Part shown: one piece after another, positions 42,914 through 52,511 of the stretch | How the letters are laid out: each line of letters opens with the position of its first letter | Numbering within the stretch: position 1 is the stretch's first letter | Notes under the pieces: model-generated | What the model saw: the letters and a program-made list of their open reading frames with translations, nothing else | Databases searched by the model: none | Told to the model about the DNA's origin: nothing | Translations under genes and position numbers: made by a program | Assembly (NCBI RefSeq): GCF_029338575.1 | Contig: NZ_CP119992.1 | Location: forward strand, 2,604,001-2,668,000 | DNA: 64,000 nucleotides | DNA from: Halomarina halobia | GTDB taxonomy: Archaea; Halobacteriota; Halobacteria; Halobacteriales; Haloarculaceae | Reading direction: 5' to 3'

Positions 42914-45415
42914 TCAGATCGACGCCTCGTCCACCGATTCGCCGTTGACCTCCACGTCGGCGTCGCCCACGACGTCGAACGTGACGATCTCGCCCGAGTA
43001 GCGGTAGACGTCCCAGCCGCCGGTGGCGATGACGCCCTCGGCCGTCCCGTCGGCGATCCGGTCCTCGGTGCCGTAGTCGGGGTCGAACTCGATGTCGCCG
43101 CTGACCTCGATGTGGTACGGCAGGAGGTCTCCGGCGTCGCCCTTGATCGAGATGGTGTTGGGCAGTTCCTCGTCCGATCCGCTCTCGTCGCTCCCGTCGA
43201 TCCCGAGCTCGTCGGGATCGACGAAGGTGCCGTTGTGGCTGATCTCGGCCGGACCGTCGATGTCGAACGTGACGATCTCGCCCGAGTAGCGGTAGACGTC
43301 CCAGCCCCGCGCGAGGACGCCCTGCGCCGTGTTGCCGCTCACCACGTCCTCGACGCCGAACTCGGGGTCGAGTTCGATCGCGCCGTCGACGACGATCCGG
43401 TACGGCGAGACGGCCTTGGACCTGAGCGAGAGGACGTTCGGGAGCGACTGGGGCGTCGCGCCGGTCGACCTGGTCGCGGAGCCGCTCCCGTCGTCACCGT
43501 CATCACCGCCGTCGTCGTCGGACGACGATCCGCCCTTCGAGGACTTGGACCGCTCGCCGTCGCCGTCCGCCGTCGCGGTCTCGAGGGAGCCGCCGTCGGA
43601 GGAGCCGTCGTCACCCGAGCCGTCGCCCGAGGAACCCGAATCGGCGGATCCGCCGTCGGTCTCGTTACCGCCGGTCTCGTTACCGCCCTCCGTCCCACCG
43701 CTGGTCGAGTTACCGCTGGTCGCGTTCCCGTCCGTCGCGTTCCCGTCCGTCGCGTTCCCGTCGGTCGACCGCGCGCTCCCCCCGGAGGAGTCGCCGGACT
43801 CGTTCGAGGAGTCGTCGGACCCGTCCGCTCCGCCGGAGCCGTCACCGTCGCCGGTGGGTTCGCCGCCCTCGCCGGCCTCGCCCCCCTCGTCGGTGTCGGA
43901 GCCGCTCGACGATTCCGCGGAGTCGGAATCCGCCTCCGCGTCGGAATCCGAGTCGCCGTCGCTCCCCGAGTCGCCGGAGGAGCCGCCGCTCGATCCTCCG
44001 CTCCCGTTGGCGTCGGGGAGCGGACACGAGCCGCTCTCGTCGATGTTCGAGGTGGCGACGCCGGCGTCGTCCTCGACGACGGGCTCGCCGGGCACGTCGA
44101 TGGTGGAGTCCTTGACCGTACAGCCGCTGGCGCGGCGCACGACGACGCCGTTGCCCCCCTGCCGGTTGATGCACGAATCGGTGACGGTCGACCCCGAGCG
44201 TTCGACGATCTCGATCCCGCCGCGGCGCGGGTCGTCCGACCGACCGGTGATGCTGACGCCATCGACGGTGATCTCGGTCGAGTTCATGTCGTTCGGCGCT
44301 CGCGCGAGGAGCGAGGGGTGGGTCGTCTCGTTCCGGAACCGGCAGTTCCGGACGGTCATCGCGCCCGCGGTGGGAGCGACGCGCAGCAACCCGCCGCTGA
44401 CGTCGGCGGATTCGAGGACGAAGTCGCAGTCCTCGGCGTAGCCGCCCACCTTCTCGTAGCCGCCCGACTCCCACCAGAGGCCGCGGACGTTGTCGAACGC
44501 CTCGGGGTCGTTTTCGGCGCTGTCAGTGTCGACGACGAACGTCGATCCCTTCACGTAGGAGCCCTCGCCGGCGATGCGGACCGAGGCGATGTCGTTGTTC
44601 TTGAAGAACGAGTTCTCGATGCGCACGTCCCCGTTCGTCCGACTCGCGTAGATGCCGTTCTCGCCGGACTCCTCGATGTGCGCGTTGCGAACGTACAGGG
44701 TTCCCCTGTGGGACTTCCCGACGAACATCGCCTGCGTTCCGGAGGGGTAGTCGCCGACCGCGCCGCCCCCGCGACGGACGTAGCCGTCGATGACGCCGGT
44801 GCCGTCCTCGTCGTAGATGTAGACGGCGAGCCCCCGCTGGCCGCTTCGAGCGTTGTAGCCGGCGATCTCGAAGTCGTGTACCTGGAGGCCGTCGGTCGGC
44901 GCGAAGACGCACCCGACCGACGTCTCGCCGTCCTCGTACTGCTGGAGCGTGACGTTCTCGACGAGGTGGTTGCGACCCCACCGGAGCACCAGGAAGCGGT
45001 CGTTGTATCCCTCGGGGAAGACGAACTGCGTGTCACGGCGGCTGTCGCCCGTACCCCGGATGCCGAAGTCCTCCAGTTGGAAGTAGGCGTGTTCTCTCGT
45101 CGCGCGGTACTCGCCCGGCGGGAACTCGATGAGCGTCCCGCTCTCCGCGGCGTTCTCGAGCGCGTCGTCGATCGGCCGGTTACCGTTGGGGTCCATGCCG
45201 AGGTCGTCGACGGCGTTCACCACCCGATCGAAGGTGATGCCGTGGCGCTTCGCTCCCTCGGCGCTCGCCGTACCGGCGACCCCGAGCAGGCTGAGCGATG
45301 CGGTCGTGGCCGCTCCCATCCGGAGATACGATCGCCGATCGAGGCTCAACCGCGAGTCCTCGAGAACCTTTACGTCACCTGTCGCTTGGTCAGTATCAGG
45401 GTGATTCCCAGTCAT
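42914..45415 (-). CDS. Second Tat-exported beta-helix protein with Ser/Gly-rich linker and two C-terminal repeats
   Basis: The 833-residue paralogue of the protein at 4756 shares KRHGITFDRVVNAVDDLGMD near the start of the mature part. A Tat signal SLDRRSYLRMGAATTASLSL is followed by the beta-helix (about 60-460). A very long low-complexity Ser/Gly/Asp/Thr linker (about 460-660) includes repeated GNATDGNATDGN sequons and ends before two copies of the shared 80-residue domain (VVDGAIELDPEFGVEDVVSG; VSGDIEFDPDYGTEDRIADG). It is probably a heavily glycosylated surface protein. Enzymatic activity is unproven. Confidence 0.85.
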   Translation of the reverse strand: MTGNHPDTDQATGDVKVLEDSRLSLDRRSYLRMGAATTASLSLLGVAGTASAEGAKRHGITFDRVVNAVDDLGMDPNGNRPIDDALENAAESGTLIEFPPGEYRATREHAYFQLEDFGIRGTGDSRRDTQFVFPEGYNDRFLVLRWGRNHLVENVTLQQYEDGETSVGCVFAPTDGLQVHDFEIAGYNARSGQRGLAVYIYDEDGTGVIDGYVRRGGGAVGDYPSGTQAMFVGKSHRGTLYVRNAHIEESGENGIYASRTNGDVRIENSFFKNNDIASVRIAGEGSYVKGSTFVVDTDSAENDPEAFDNVRGLWWESGGYEKVGGYAEDCDFVLESADVSGGLLRVAPTAGAMTVRNCRFRNETTHPSLLARAPNDMNSTEITVDGVSITGRSDDPRRGGIEIVERSGSTVTDSCINRQGGNGVVVRRASGCTVKDSTIDVPGEPVVEDDAGVATSNIDESGSCPLPDANGSGGSSGGSSGDSGSDGDSDSDAEADSDSAESSSGSDTDEGGEAGEGGEPTGDGDGSGGADGSDDSSNESGDSSGGSARSTDGNATDGNATDGNATSGNSTSGGTEGGNETGGNETDGGSADSGSSGDGSGDDGSSDGGSLETATADGDGERSKSSKGGSSSDDDGGDDGDDGSGSATRSTGATPQSLPNVLSLRSKAVSPYRIVVDGAIELDPEFGVEDVVSGNTAQGVLARGWDVYRYSGEIVTFDIDGPAEISHNGTFVDPDELGIDGSDESGSDEELPNTISIKGDAGDLLPYHIEVSGDIEFDPDYGTEDRIADGTAEGVIATGGWDVYRYSGEIVTFDVVGDADVEVNGESVDEASI

Positions 45416-45736
45416 TGACTCGTCGGGATTGCTTTAGACAAGGGATATGAAATTTTTGCTATCTAAACTATTGAGTGGACTTACATTATTTATTCCGTGA
45501 TAAAATATCTAGATATTTAACCTAGACGGAACATTTCGTCACGATACGTGAAATAAAATTTCCCAACATTCTCTATATCCTGATTTAATCAGATAGATAG
45601 GAATTATTTACTGACCTCTTACCTCTCTTTCGCCGGCGTCACGGATGTGTCAGGCGCGCAAACTACTCTGAGAAGTGTTAGAACGTGGGGCGAAGGTGTT
45701 CGGCCCGTGAGTCGGGGGGGTCGGGGAGGGAGAGGG
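45416..45736. other. AT-rich gene-free region upstream of the second beta-helix gene
   Basis: The 320-bp gap is strongly AT-rich at 45425-45640 with several ATTTA/TATAT runs. No gene is seen. Its left end holds the likely promoter for the minus-strand gene (TTCATATCCC about 33 nt before the ATG). It resembles the 4490-4755 leader in composition; AAGGGATATGAAA occurs in both, though in a different relation to the gene. Confidence 0.55.
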
Positions 45737-46906
45737 TCAGTCGAGCGCTCCCTCGGCGGCGGCGACGCCCGCCTCGACGTCGGCCGCGACGCCGGCGTCG
45801 TTCAGCGCCTCGCCGACCGTGCGGACGCCCCGGAGCACCTGCTCGGGGGTGAGGCCCCCCATGTTACTGACGCGGAAGATCTCGCCGCCGAGGTGGGCCT
45901 GTCCGCCGGAGAGGCTCACGTTGCGCTCCCTCACCGCGTCGAAGAACGCCGCGGCGTCGTCGCCGCGGACGCCCTCGGGGAGCGCCGTCGCGGTGACCGT
46001 GTTCGAGCGCTCGGTCGGTCCCGCGGCGTTCGGGAACGGTTCGAGTCCGAGCGCATCGAACCCCGCGCGGAACGCCCGGGCCTGCCTGCGGTGACGGTCG
46101 ATGCGCGCCGGCATCCCCTCGGCTTCGATCTCCTCGACCGCCTCTGCGAGCGCGCGGAACAGCGGTACCGCGCTCGTGAAGGGCGTCTGGTGCTGCTTGG
46201 CCTTCCGGAGGTGCCACTCCATGTCCTCGTAGAACGGCGCGGACTCGCCGTCGGCGCGCGCGGCGGCGCGCTCGGTGACGAACACGGCGCTGACGCCGGG
46301 CGGCGCGGCGAGCGCCTTCTGGGCGTCCGTGATCGCCACGTCGACGCCCCAGTCGTCGATCCGGAACTCGTCGCCGCCGATGCTCGTCACGCCGTCGACG
46401 ACGAACAGGGCGTCGCGCTCGCGGGCGAGCGCGCCGACCTCGGCCACCGGGTTGAGCAGGCCCGTGGAGGTCTCGTTGTGAACCATCGTGACGACGGCCG
46501 TCCCGTCGGTGATCGCGTCCGCGACGGCGTCGAGGTCGAACGACTCGCCCCACTCGACCTCGACTGGCGTCACGCGGGCGTGGCGGTCGGCGATGCGCTC
46601 GAATCGCCGACCGAACTTGCCGTTGACGAGCGCGACGACCTCGCTGTCGCCGTCTGCGAGGTTGGCGACGGCCATCTCCATACCCATCGTGGCCGTCCCG
46701 TTGAGGACGAGTGCCGTTCCCTCGCCCGTGGCACGCTCGTCGAGTGTCGAGCGCGTAAAGACGTACTCGAGTCCGTCTTGTGCCCGCTCGTAGGTCGCCT
46801 CGAACGCCGCCGAGCGGTGCGATACCATCGGCTCGTCCATCGCCCGTCGAACGCGATCCGAGAGGGGGACGGGACCGGGATTCAGCAGGAGGAACTCCTC
46901 CGACAT
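45737..46906 (-). CDS. Class V PLP aminotransferase (alanine-glyoxylate/phosphoserine aminotransferase-like)
   Basis: A 389-residue fold-type I enzyme beginning MSEEFLLLNPGPVPLSDRVR, the usual opening of the alanine-glyoxylate aminotransferase group. LNGTATMGMEMAVANL, VTMVHNETSTGLLNPVAEVG and the PLP lysine in DVAITDAQKALAAPPGVSAV (about residue 193) are present. In several archaea relatives of this type act as phosphoserine aminotransferase, the step between SerA and SerB, both in this window. That role is inference; alanine-glyoxylate or other activity is equally open. Confidence 0.88.
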   Translation of the reverse strand: MSEEFLLLNPGPVPLSDRVRRAMDEPMVSHRSAAFEATYERAQDGLEYVFTRSTLDERATGEGTALVLNGTATMGMEMAVANLADGDSEVVALVNGKFGRRFERIADRHARVTPVEVEWGESFDLDAVADAITDGTAVVTMVHNETSTGLLNPVAEVGALARERDALFVVDGVTSIGGDEFRIDDWGVDVAITDAQKALAAPPGVSAVFVTERAAARADGESAPFYEDMEWHLRKAKQHQTPFTSAVPLFRALAEAVEEIEAEGMPARIDRHRRQARAFRAGFDALGLEPFPNAAGPTERSNTVTATALPEGVRGDDAAAFFDAVRERNVSLSGGQAHLGGEIFRVSNMGGLTPEQVLRGVRTVGEALNDAGVAADVEAGVAAAEGALD

Positions 46907-47005
46907 ATCTCACCCTCCGCCCGCTCGGGGATAAGCCTCCCCGTCCTCGCAAGCTTCGCCGCCGGAACGGCCCGTTTTTAACTCCCTCCGTCCAATCCCT
47001 GACCG

Positions 47006-49150
47006 ATGAGTACGGACGCTCGCGAGGCCCCCGACAACCCCTACGTCGAGGACCCACCGACCGAGTTCGAACCGGTCGAGGACCTCACGGAGGCGGCGGC
47101 GCGGCGGCAGGCCGAGCAGCTGCGCGAGGCCATCCGCTATCACGACCGGCGCTACTACGTCGAGACGGACCCCGTCATCCCCGACCGAACGTACGACGCG
47201 CTCTTCTCCCGTCTCGAGGAACTCGAAGCGACCTTCGATCTCCGGACGGCCGACAGCCCGACCCGGCAGGTCGGCGGCGAGTCGCTCGACGAGTTCGACA
47301 CCGTCGAGCACGTCGCCCCGATGCTGTCGATCGATTCGAGCGGCGAGGCGGCGGACGTCTACGACTTCGACCGCCGCGTTCACGAACTGCTCGGCCTCTC
47401 GCAGACCGCCGGCGAGTCGTCGGGACAGTCGTCGCTCGACGCCTACGCGGACGGCTCGGTGGAGTACTTCTGCGAGCCGAAGTTCGACGGCGTCTCGATC
47501 GAGGTGATCTACGAGGACGGCCGGTACGCGCGCGCGGCGACGCGCGGCGACGGCAGGCGCGGCGACGACGTGACCGCGAACGTCCGCACGATCCGCTCGA
47601 TACCCCTCCGCCTCTCGGGGGACTACCCCGAGTTCCTGGCCGTCCGCGGGGAGGTGTACATCCCCCGCGACGCGTTCCAGGCGTACAACCGCGAGCGCGT
47701 CGAGCGCGGCGACGAACCCTTCGCCAACCCGCGCAACGCCGCCGCGGGGACGCTCCGCCAGCTCGACCCCGCCGTGACCGCCGAGCGGCCGCTCGACTGC
47801 TTCTTCTTCGACGTCCTCGACTCCTCCTACGGGTTCGAGACCCACAGCGAGCGACAGGCGGCGCTCCCGACGTGGGGACTGAAGGTCAACGAGCGCGCCG
47901 CGCTCGCCGACGATATCGAGGACGCGATCGACTACCGCGACCGCCTCGTCGAGGACCGCGACGACCTCGACTACGAGGTCGACGGCGCGGTGATCAAGGT
48001 GAACGACCTCGAGCAGTGCGACCGGCTGGGGGCGACCTCCCGCGCGCCGCGGTGGGCCTACGCGTACAAGCTCCCCGCGCGCACCGAGGAGACGACGGTG
48101 CGCGACATCGTCGTGCAGGTCGGACGGACCGGGCGGCTCACGCCGGTGGCGCTGCTCGACCCGGTGGACGTGTCGGGTGTGACCGTCTCGCGGGCGAGCC
48201 TCCACAACCCCGATCAGATCGCGGAGCTGGGCGTCGCCGTCGGCGACCGGGTGCGCATCCAGCGCGCGGGGGACGTCATCCCCTACGTGGACGAGGTGGT
48301 CGAGAACGGCGGCGACGGGCACTTCGAGTTCCCCGAGCGCTGTCCGGTCTGCGACAGCGCGGTCGAGTTCGACGGCCCGCTCGCGTTCTGCACCGGCGGG
48401 CTCGCCTGCCCGGCGCAGTTGAAGCGCGCCATCGAGCACTACGTGAGTCGCGGCGGCCTCGACATCGAGGGGCTGGGCGAGCAGCGGCTCGACCAGCTCA
48501 TCGAGACGGGGCTCGTCGAGTCGATCCCCGACCTCTATGACCTCCGGATGGCCGACCTCGCGCGGCTCGACGGCTGGGGGGAGCGGAGCGCGCGGAACCT
48601 CCTCGACGAGCTGGAGGCGAAGAAGGAGCCACGGCTCGACGCCTTCCTCGCGGCGCTCGGCGTCCGCGAGGTCGGGCCGACGACCGCGACCTCGCTCGCG
48701 CGCGAGTTCGGATCGCTCGACGCCGTGATGGCGGCGGACGAGGACGAACTCCAGGAGGTGGACGACGTGGGGCCGACCGTCGCCCGGGAGGTCCGCGAGT
48801 TCTTCGGGAGCGAGCGGAACCGCGAGGTCATCGAGGCGCTGCGCGAGCGCGGCGTCGAGCCGCAGGCGGTGGACGTCGAGACGAGCGACGCGCTCGACGG
48901 GCTCACGTTCGTCTTCACCGGGGCGCTCGACGGCTACACGCGCGGCGAGGCCCAGGAGCTCGTCGAACGCCACGGCGCGAACGCCACGAGCAGCGTCTCG
49001 GGGAACACGGACTACCTGGTCGCGGGCGACAACCCGGGGGGGAGCAAGCTCGACGACGCCGAGGAGGAGGACGTGCCGGTGCTCGATCGGGACGGGTTCG
49101 AGGAGCTCCTGGCCGAGCGCGGCGTCGAGGTGGACGCCGCGAGCGCGTGA
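47006..49150 (+). CDS. ligA: NAD-dependent DNA ligase
   Basis: The 714-residue protein has every LigA domain. The NAD-binding Ia domain holds IRYHDRRYYVETDPVIPDRT. The adenylation lysine is in YFCEPKFDGVSIEVIYEDG (about residue 157), followed by FANPRNAAAGTLRQLDP and DYEVDGAVIKVNDL. The zinc finger is CPVCDSAVE...CTGGLACPAQ (about 447-471), then helix-hairpin-helix repeats and a C-terminal BRCT domain (LTFVFTGALDGYTRGEAQEL). Most archaea use ATP ligases; haloarchaea are known to carry this bacterial-type enzyme as well, attributed to lateral transfer. Confidence 0.97.
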   Translation: MSTDAREAPDNPYVEDPPTEFEPVEDLTEAAARRQAEQLREAIRYHDRRYYVETDPVIPDRTYDALFSRLEELEATFDLRTADSPTRQVGGESLDEFDTVEHVAPMLSIDSSGEAADVYDFDRRVHELLGLSQTAGESSGQSSLDAYADGSVEYFCEPKFDGVSIEVIYEDGRYARAATRGDGRRGDDVTANVRTIRSIPLRLSGDYPEFLAVRGEVYIPRDAFQAYNRERVERGDEPFANPRNAAAGTLRQLDPAVTAERPLDCFFFDVLDSSYGFETHSERQAALPTWGLKVNERAALADDIEDAIDYRDRLVEDRDDLDYEVDGAVIKVNDLEQCDRLGATSRAPRWAYAYKLPARTEETTVRDIVVQVGRTGRLTPVALLDPVDVSGVTVSRASLHNPDQIAELGVAVGDRVRIQRAGDVIPYVDEVVENGGDGHFEFPERCPVCDSAVEFDGPLAFCTGGLACPAQLKRAIEHYVSRGGLDIEGLGEQRLDQLIETGLVESIPDLYDLRMADLARLDGWGERSARNLLDELEAKKEPRLDAFLAALGVREVGPTTATSLAREFGSLDAVMAADEDELQEVDDVGPTVAREVREFFGSERNREVIEALRERGVEPQAVDVETSDALDGLTFVFTGALDGYTRGEAQELVERHGANATSSVSGNTDYLVAGDNPGGSKLDDAEEEDVPVLDRDGFEELLAERGVEVDAASA

Positions 49151-49163
49151 GGCGGGGAGCCGC

Positions 49164-49297
49164 TGCTGGACGGGTGTGGGCGAACAGGCGACGCGAGGGC
49201 GGCCGCGCGGCGGTGCGTCGCGCGATCGCGGGACGCCGCGCGGTGACGGTCAGCGCACGGGGTCCCTGGCCGCGGCTTCGTTTATAAACTCTCGTCC
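49164..49297. repeat. Partial family-1 element, copy D
   Basis: The segment carries the core block in plus orientation: GTGTGGGCGAACAGGCGACG, GGTGCGTCGCGCGATCGCGG, GACGGTCAGCGCACGGGGTC and a TATA-like TTTATAAAC at 49280-49288. Compared with copies C and E it lacks the complete hairpin module and is more diverged. It lies between the ligA stop and the convergent ABC permease stop. Confidence 0.6.
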
Positions 49298-50134
49298 TCA
49301 CGTCAGGTCGGCCCGGCGGAACCGCCGGTAGCCGAGCGCGAGGGGGACGACGACCCAGAGCGCGAGGATCGGGAGGCCCAGTTCGTCCCGCAGGTAGAGC
49401 GGCTGGGATCCCGGCTCGGCGGCCCGGTTCGCCGTGCCGATGGCGACGCGGGCGGCCGCGCCGTAGGCCTCCTGCGGGTTCAGCCGTCGGAGGAACTGCG
49501 ACCAGTCGGGCGCGGTCGCCGCGCCGAACGCCGGGAACGTCCCGTCGACGGCGTAGACGAGCAGGTCGTTGAGCGGACCCCAGAGGAACTGAAAGAGCAC
49601 GAACGCGCCGAACGCGACGACTGCGGCGCGCGTCGTCGAGGCGGTCGCGGCGGAGATGCCGACGCCGATGGCGACGAACGCGAGCGCGTACAGCAGCGTC
49701 ACGGCGAGGAAGGCGAGGTAGACGGACGGGTCGAACCCGCGGAGCAGGGCGAGGACGGCCACCGCCCCCGTCAGGAACCCGACGACGACGGAGACGAAGA
49801 CGACGCCGGCGCGCCCCACGAGCTTGCCGAACAGGACGTCCCCGCGCGTGTAGGGCAGCGAGAGGAGGAGTTTGAGGCTGCCGGACTCGCGTTCGCCGAC
49901 GACCGCCCGGTAGCCGACGAGCAGACCGATCAGCGGCACGAGCACCGACGTCGGCGTGAGGAGGCTCGTCAGCAGCACGCCCGTCGAGTTCAGCGGGAGC
50001 GGGAGCACCTCGACGAAGAGGAAGCTCGCCCCGGCGACGAACAGCACGAACAGCACGGTCAGCGAGAGCAGGGTCCGCGAGCGGATCGCGTCCCGGAAGT
50101 CCTTGCGGGCGACCCCGAGCCACCTGCCGGTCAT
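49298..50134 (-). CDS. ABC-2 type exporter permease (second of a pair)
   Basis: The ATG at 50134 gives 278 residues, MTGRWLGVARKDFRDAIRSR. Six membrane helices are visible, and the cytoplasmic loop VVGERESGSLKLLLSLPYTR (about 71-90) is nearly identical to the sister permease, marking the ABC-2/NosY-type family. It ends YRRFRRADLT. It is 92 nt downstream of its paralogue; the gap holds a T-rich tract (CCGTTTTTTCCC on the minus strand) that could partly terminate transcription. The substrate is unknown. Confidence 0.88.
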   Translation of the reverse strand: MTGRWLGVARKDFRDAIRSRTLLSLTVLFVLFVAGASFLFVEVLPLPLNSTGVLLTSLLTPTSVLVPLIGLLVGYRAVVGERESGSLKLLLSLPYTRGDVLFGKLVGRAGVVFVSVVVGFLTGAVAVLALLRGFDPSVYLAFLAVTLLYALAFVAIGVGISAATASTTRAAVVAFGAFVLFQFLWGPLNDLLVYAVDGTFPAFGAATAPDWSQFLRRLNPQEAYGAAARVAIGTANRAAEPGSQPLYLRDELGLPILALWVVVPLALGYRRFRRADLT

Positions 50135-50226
50135 CCCCGCGGTCCCCCCGTACCGTCGCCGCTCGCGGCCGTGGTCTCGACCATGCGCCCGGTCGGGGCG
50201 GGAGGGAAAAAACGGTTGAGGCCGCG

Positions 50227-51060
50227 CTAGAGGTCGGCCCGGTTGAACTGGGCGAAGCCGAGCGCGAGGGGGACGACCAGCCAGCACACGAGGACGACCA
50301 GCCCGAACCACTCCTGGAGGTAGAACGGGACGTCCGTCGCGCCCGTCTCGAGGCCGGGGATGAGCGCCCGCGCGGCGTTCCCGTAGGCCGCGCTCGGCGA
50401 GAGCGTCGACACGAAGGTGACGAGGTTCTGGATCGTCTCCGACGGTGGGGTCCTCGGCGTCAGCGTGAAGCCGTTGATGACGTACAGGAGCACGAGCGGG
50501 ACGACGTCCCAGAGGAACTCGAGGACGACGAACAGGCCGACCGCGCCCGCGAGCGCCTTCGACGTGGAGGACATGAACGACGAGAAGCCGATGCCGATAC
50601 CGATGTAGACGAGCGCGAAGAACATCGTCAGCAGCACGAACAGCCCGTACGCGCCGGGTTCGAGGCTGCCGTACTCGGCGACGACGACGGCCGCCGCGAC
50701 GGCGAAGCCGACGGCGATGGCGACGACCACGGAGAGGGTGCGCCCGACGAACTTCCCGAGGATCATCTCGCTTCGCGTGTGGGGCAGCGAGAGGAGGAGT
50801 TTGAGGCTGCCGGACTCGCGCTCGCCGACGATCGCCTTGTAGCTGATCATCAGCCCGATGATGGGGACGAGCAGGCCGGTCGGGAGCAGCAGGAACCCGA
50901 GTAGGCCGAGGACCTCCGCGCCGCTCCCGGGCGTGGCGATGTTGCTGTAGAAGTACGCGACGCCCGCCGCGAACAGCACGAACAGCGCCGACAGCCCCCA
51001 GAGCCACTTCGACCGCGCGGAGTCGTGGAAGTCCTTCCGCGCGACAGCGGTCCAGCTCAC
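50227..51060 (-). CDS. ABC-2 type exporter permease (first of a pair)
   Basis: A 277-residue paralogue of the next gene, beginning MSWTAVARKDFHDSARSKWL with six membrane helices and the loop VGERESGSLKLLLSLPHTRS. It ends ALGFAQFNRADL, matching the sister's end. Its ATG overlaps the stop of the ATPase gene by 4 nt. Two different permeases with one ATPase suggest a heterodimeric channel. Confidence 0.9.
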   Translation of the reverse strand: MSWTAVARKDFHDSARSKWLWGLSALFVLFAAGVAYFYSNIATPGSGAEVLGLLGFLLLPTGLLVPIIGLMISYKAIVGERESGSLKLLLSLPHTRSEMILGKFVGRTLSVVVAIAVGFAVAAAVVVAEYGSLEPGAYGLFVLLTMFFALVYIGIGIGFSSFMSSTSKALAGAVGLFVVLEFLWDVVPLVLLYVINGFTLTPRTPPSETIQNLVTFVSTLSPSAAYGNAARALIPGLETGATDVPFYLQEWFGLVVLVCWLVVPLALGFAQFNRADL

Positions 51061-52007
51061 GCCTCCACCTCGGTCTCGGAGTCGCGCCGCGGGGACGAGC
51101 GGTCGCCGTCCGTGTAGCTCGCGAACAGCTCCTCGAGCGAGGCCTTGTCCGTGGAGAAGTCGCGAACCTCGCCGCCCGCCTCCTCGACGGCGGTGAGGAC
51201 GGCCGTCTTCGAGCCGTCCTGGATCGAGACGACGAGCGCGTCGCCGTCGACGGCGACGCCGGTCACGCCGGGGACGTCGCGCGCGGCGGCGACCGCCGCG
51301 TCGGACACCGCGGTCATGCGGACGGTGAGCGTCGAGCCGCTGCCCATCGACTGTCGCAGCCCCTCGATGCTGTCCTCGGCGACGAGTTCGCCCGCCCGGA
51401 GGATGCCGACGCGGTCGCAGACGGCCTCGACCTGCTCCAGGATGTGACTCGAGAAGAACACCGTCGCGCCCCGGGCGTTCTCCTCGCGGATGATGTCGCG
51501 CATCTCCCGCGCGCCGTTGGGGTCGAGTCCCGTCGAGGGTTCGTCGAGGATCAGCAGGTCCGGTTCGCCCACGAGCGCCATCGCGAGGACGAGCCGCTGG
51601 GTCATCCCCTTCGAGTAGCCGCCCGCCTTCCGGTCCGCGGCGTCGGCGATGCCGACGCGCTCGAGGAGGGCCATCGGATCGTCGTCGGTCTCCTTCGAGT
51701 CGATGGCGAACTCGACGTGTTGGCGGCCAGTGAGGCGGTTGTACACGTCGTACCCGTCCGGGAGGACGCCGGTGCGGGCGCGAATCGCCTGCGACTCGCG
51801 CTGGGCGTCCATTCCGAGGACGGTCGCCGTCCCCTCGGTCGGCCGGATGAAGTCGAGCAGGACGTTGATCGTCGTCGACTTCCCCGCGCCGTTCGGGCCG
51901 AGAAATCCGTATATCTCGCCGTCTTCGACCGTGAGGTCGAGGTCGCGGAGGGCGACGACGCCGTCACCGAACCGCTTGGTGACGCCGTTCGATTGTATAG
52001 CGGGCAT
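51057..52007 (-). CDS. ABC transporter ATP-binding protein
   Basis: The 316-residue ATPase carries Walker A FLGPNGAGKSTTIN (about 36-49), the signature GGYSKGMTQRLVLAMALVGE, Walker B LLILDEPSTGLDP (about 149-161) and the switch His in FFSSHILEQVEAVCDR. The C-terminal extension (about 215-316) is typical of DrrA/CcmA-like exporters with ABC-2 permeases. It energises the two permeases encoded downstream. A TATA-like GGTATAAAAGC is about 40 nt upstream (near 52050). Confidence 0.93.
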   Translation of the reverse strand: MPAIQSNGVTKRFGDGVVALRDLDLTVEDGEIYGFLGPNGAGKSTTINVLLDFIRPTEGTATVLGMDAQRESQAIRARTGVLPDGYDVYNRLTGRQHVEFAIDSKETDDDPMALLERVGIADAADRKAGGYSKGMTQRLVLAMALVGEPDLLILDEPSTGLDPNGAREMRDIIREENARGATVFFSSHILEQVEAVCDRVGILRAGELVAEDSIEGLRQSMGSGSTLTVRMTAVSDAAVAAARDVPGVTGVAVDGDALVVSIQDGSKTAVLTAVEEAGGEVRDFSTDKASLEELFASYTDGDRSSPRRDSETEVEA

Positions 52008-52088
52008 ACGGGCGCGACTTGCGTCGGGGAACAGAAAGTCTTTGCTCCGCTTTTATACCTCGATAGTCATTCGTGCACGCGCCCCACG

Positions 52089-52373
52089 TCAGATCGTGTC
52101 GTCGGGGGCGTGTCGGTCCGCCATCCGGGCCGCCTCCCTCGCGTAGCGCTCGCGCGTCTCGTCGTCCTCGACGGCGGCGAGGTCGTCCGGGTCGGCCTCG
52201 ATCGCGGCGGTCACGCCGCCGGAGCCGCCGAGGAGGTTCGCGGACCGCTCTCGCTTCCGGTACCGCTCGCCGTCCGGCGTGGCGTAGACCAGCGTGATGA
52301 GGTTCCGGTCGTCGTAGGTGCGCTCGACCAGCCAGAGGCGGACGGTCCCGCCGTCCGCGTCGTCGTCGGGCAT
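52089..52373 (-). CDS. Conserved hypothetical protein, 94 residues
   Basis: From the ATG at 52373: MPDDDADGGTVRLWLVERTY, then DDRNLITLVYATPDGERYRK. A small beta-sheet domain is followed by GGSGGVTAAIEADPDDLAAV and a charged C-terminal helix rich in Arg and Glu. No family is recognised. It is divergent from uvrC (138 nt between starts). A longer minus frame reaching into uvrC is a shadow. Confidence 0.75.
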   Translation of the reverse strand: MPDDDADGGTVRLWLVERTYDDRNLITLVYATPDGERYRKRERSANLLGGSGGVTAAIEADPDDLAAVEDDETRERYAREAARMADRHAPDDTI

Positions 52374-52511
52374 GGCGCGCCCTTCGTCCGGCGGCGACTT
52401 GTATCCCGTCGGCCGTCCCCGTGTCGCGATGGTCGCGGCCTCGCCATCGGCGGTCGGCGTGCGGCGCGAACGCGTCACCCTCTTACCCCTCGCGGCCCTC
52501 GATTTCGGTGA

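Noticed and set aside
43112..45418. A 768-codon plus-strand frame opposite the second beta-helix gene
   Set aside because: Antisense shadow created by high GC; the minus-strand product has a Tat signal, a beta-helix and homology to the 4756 gene.
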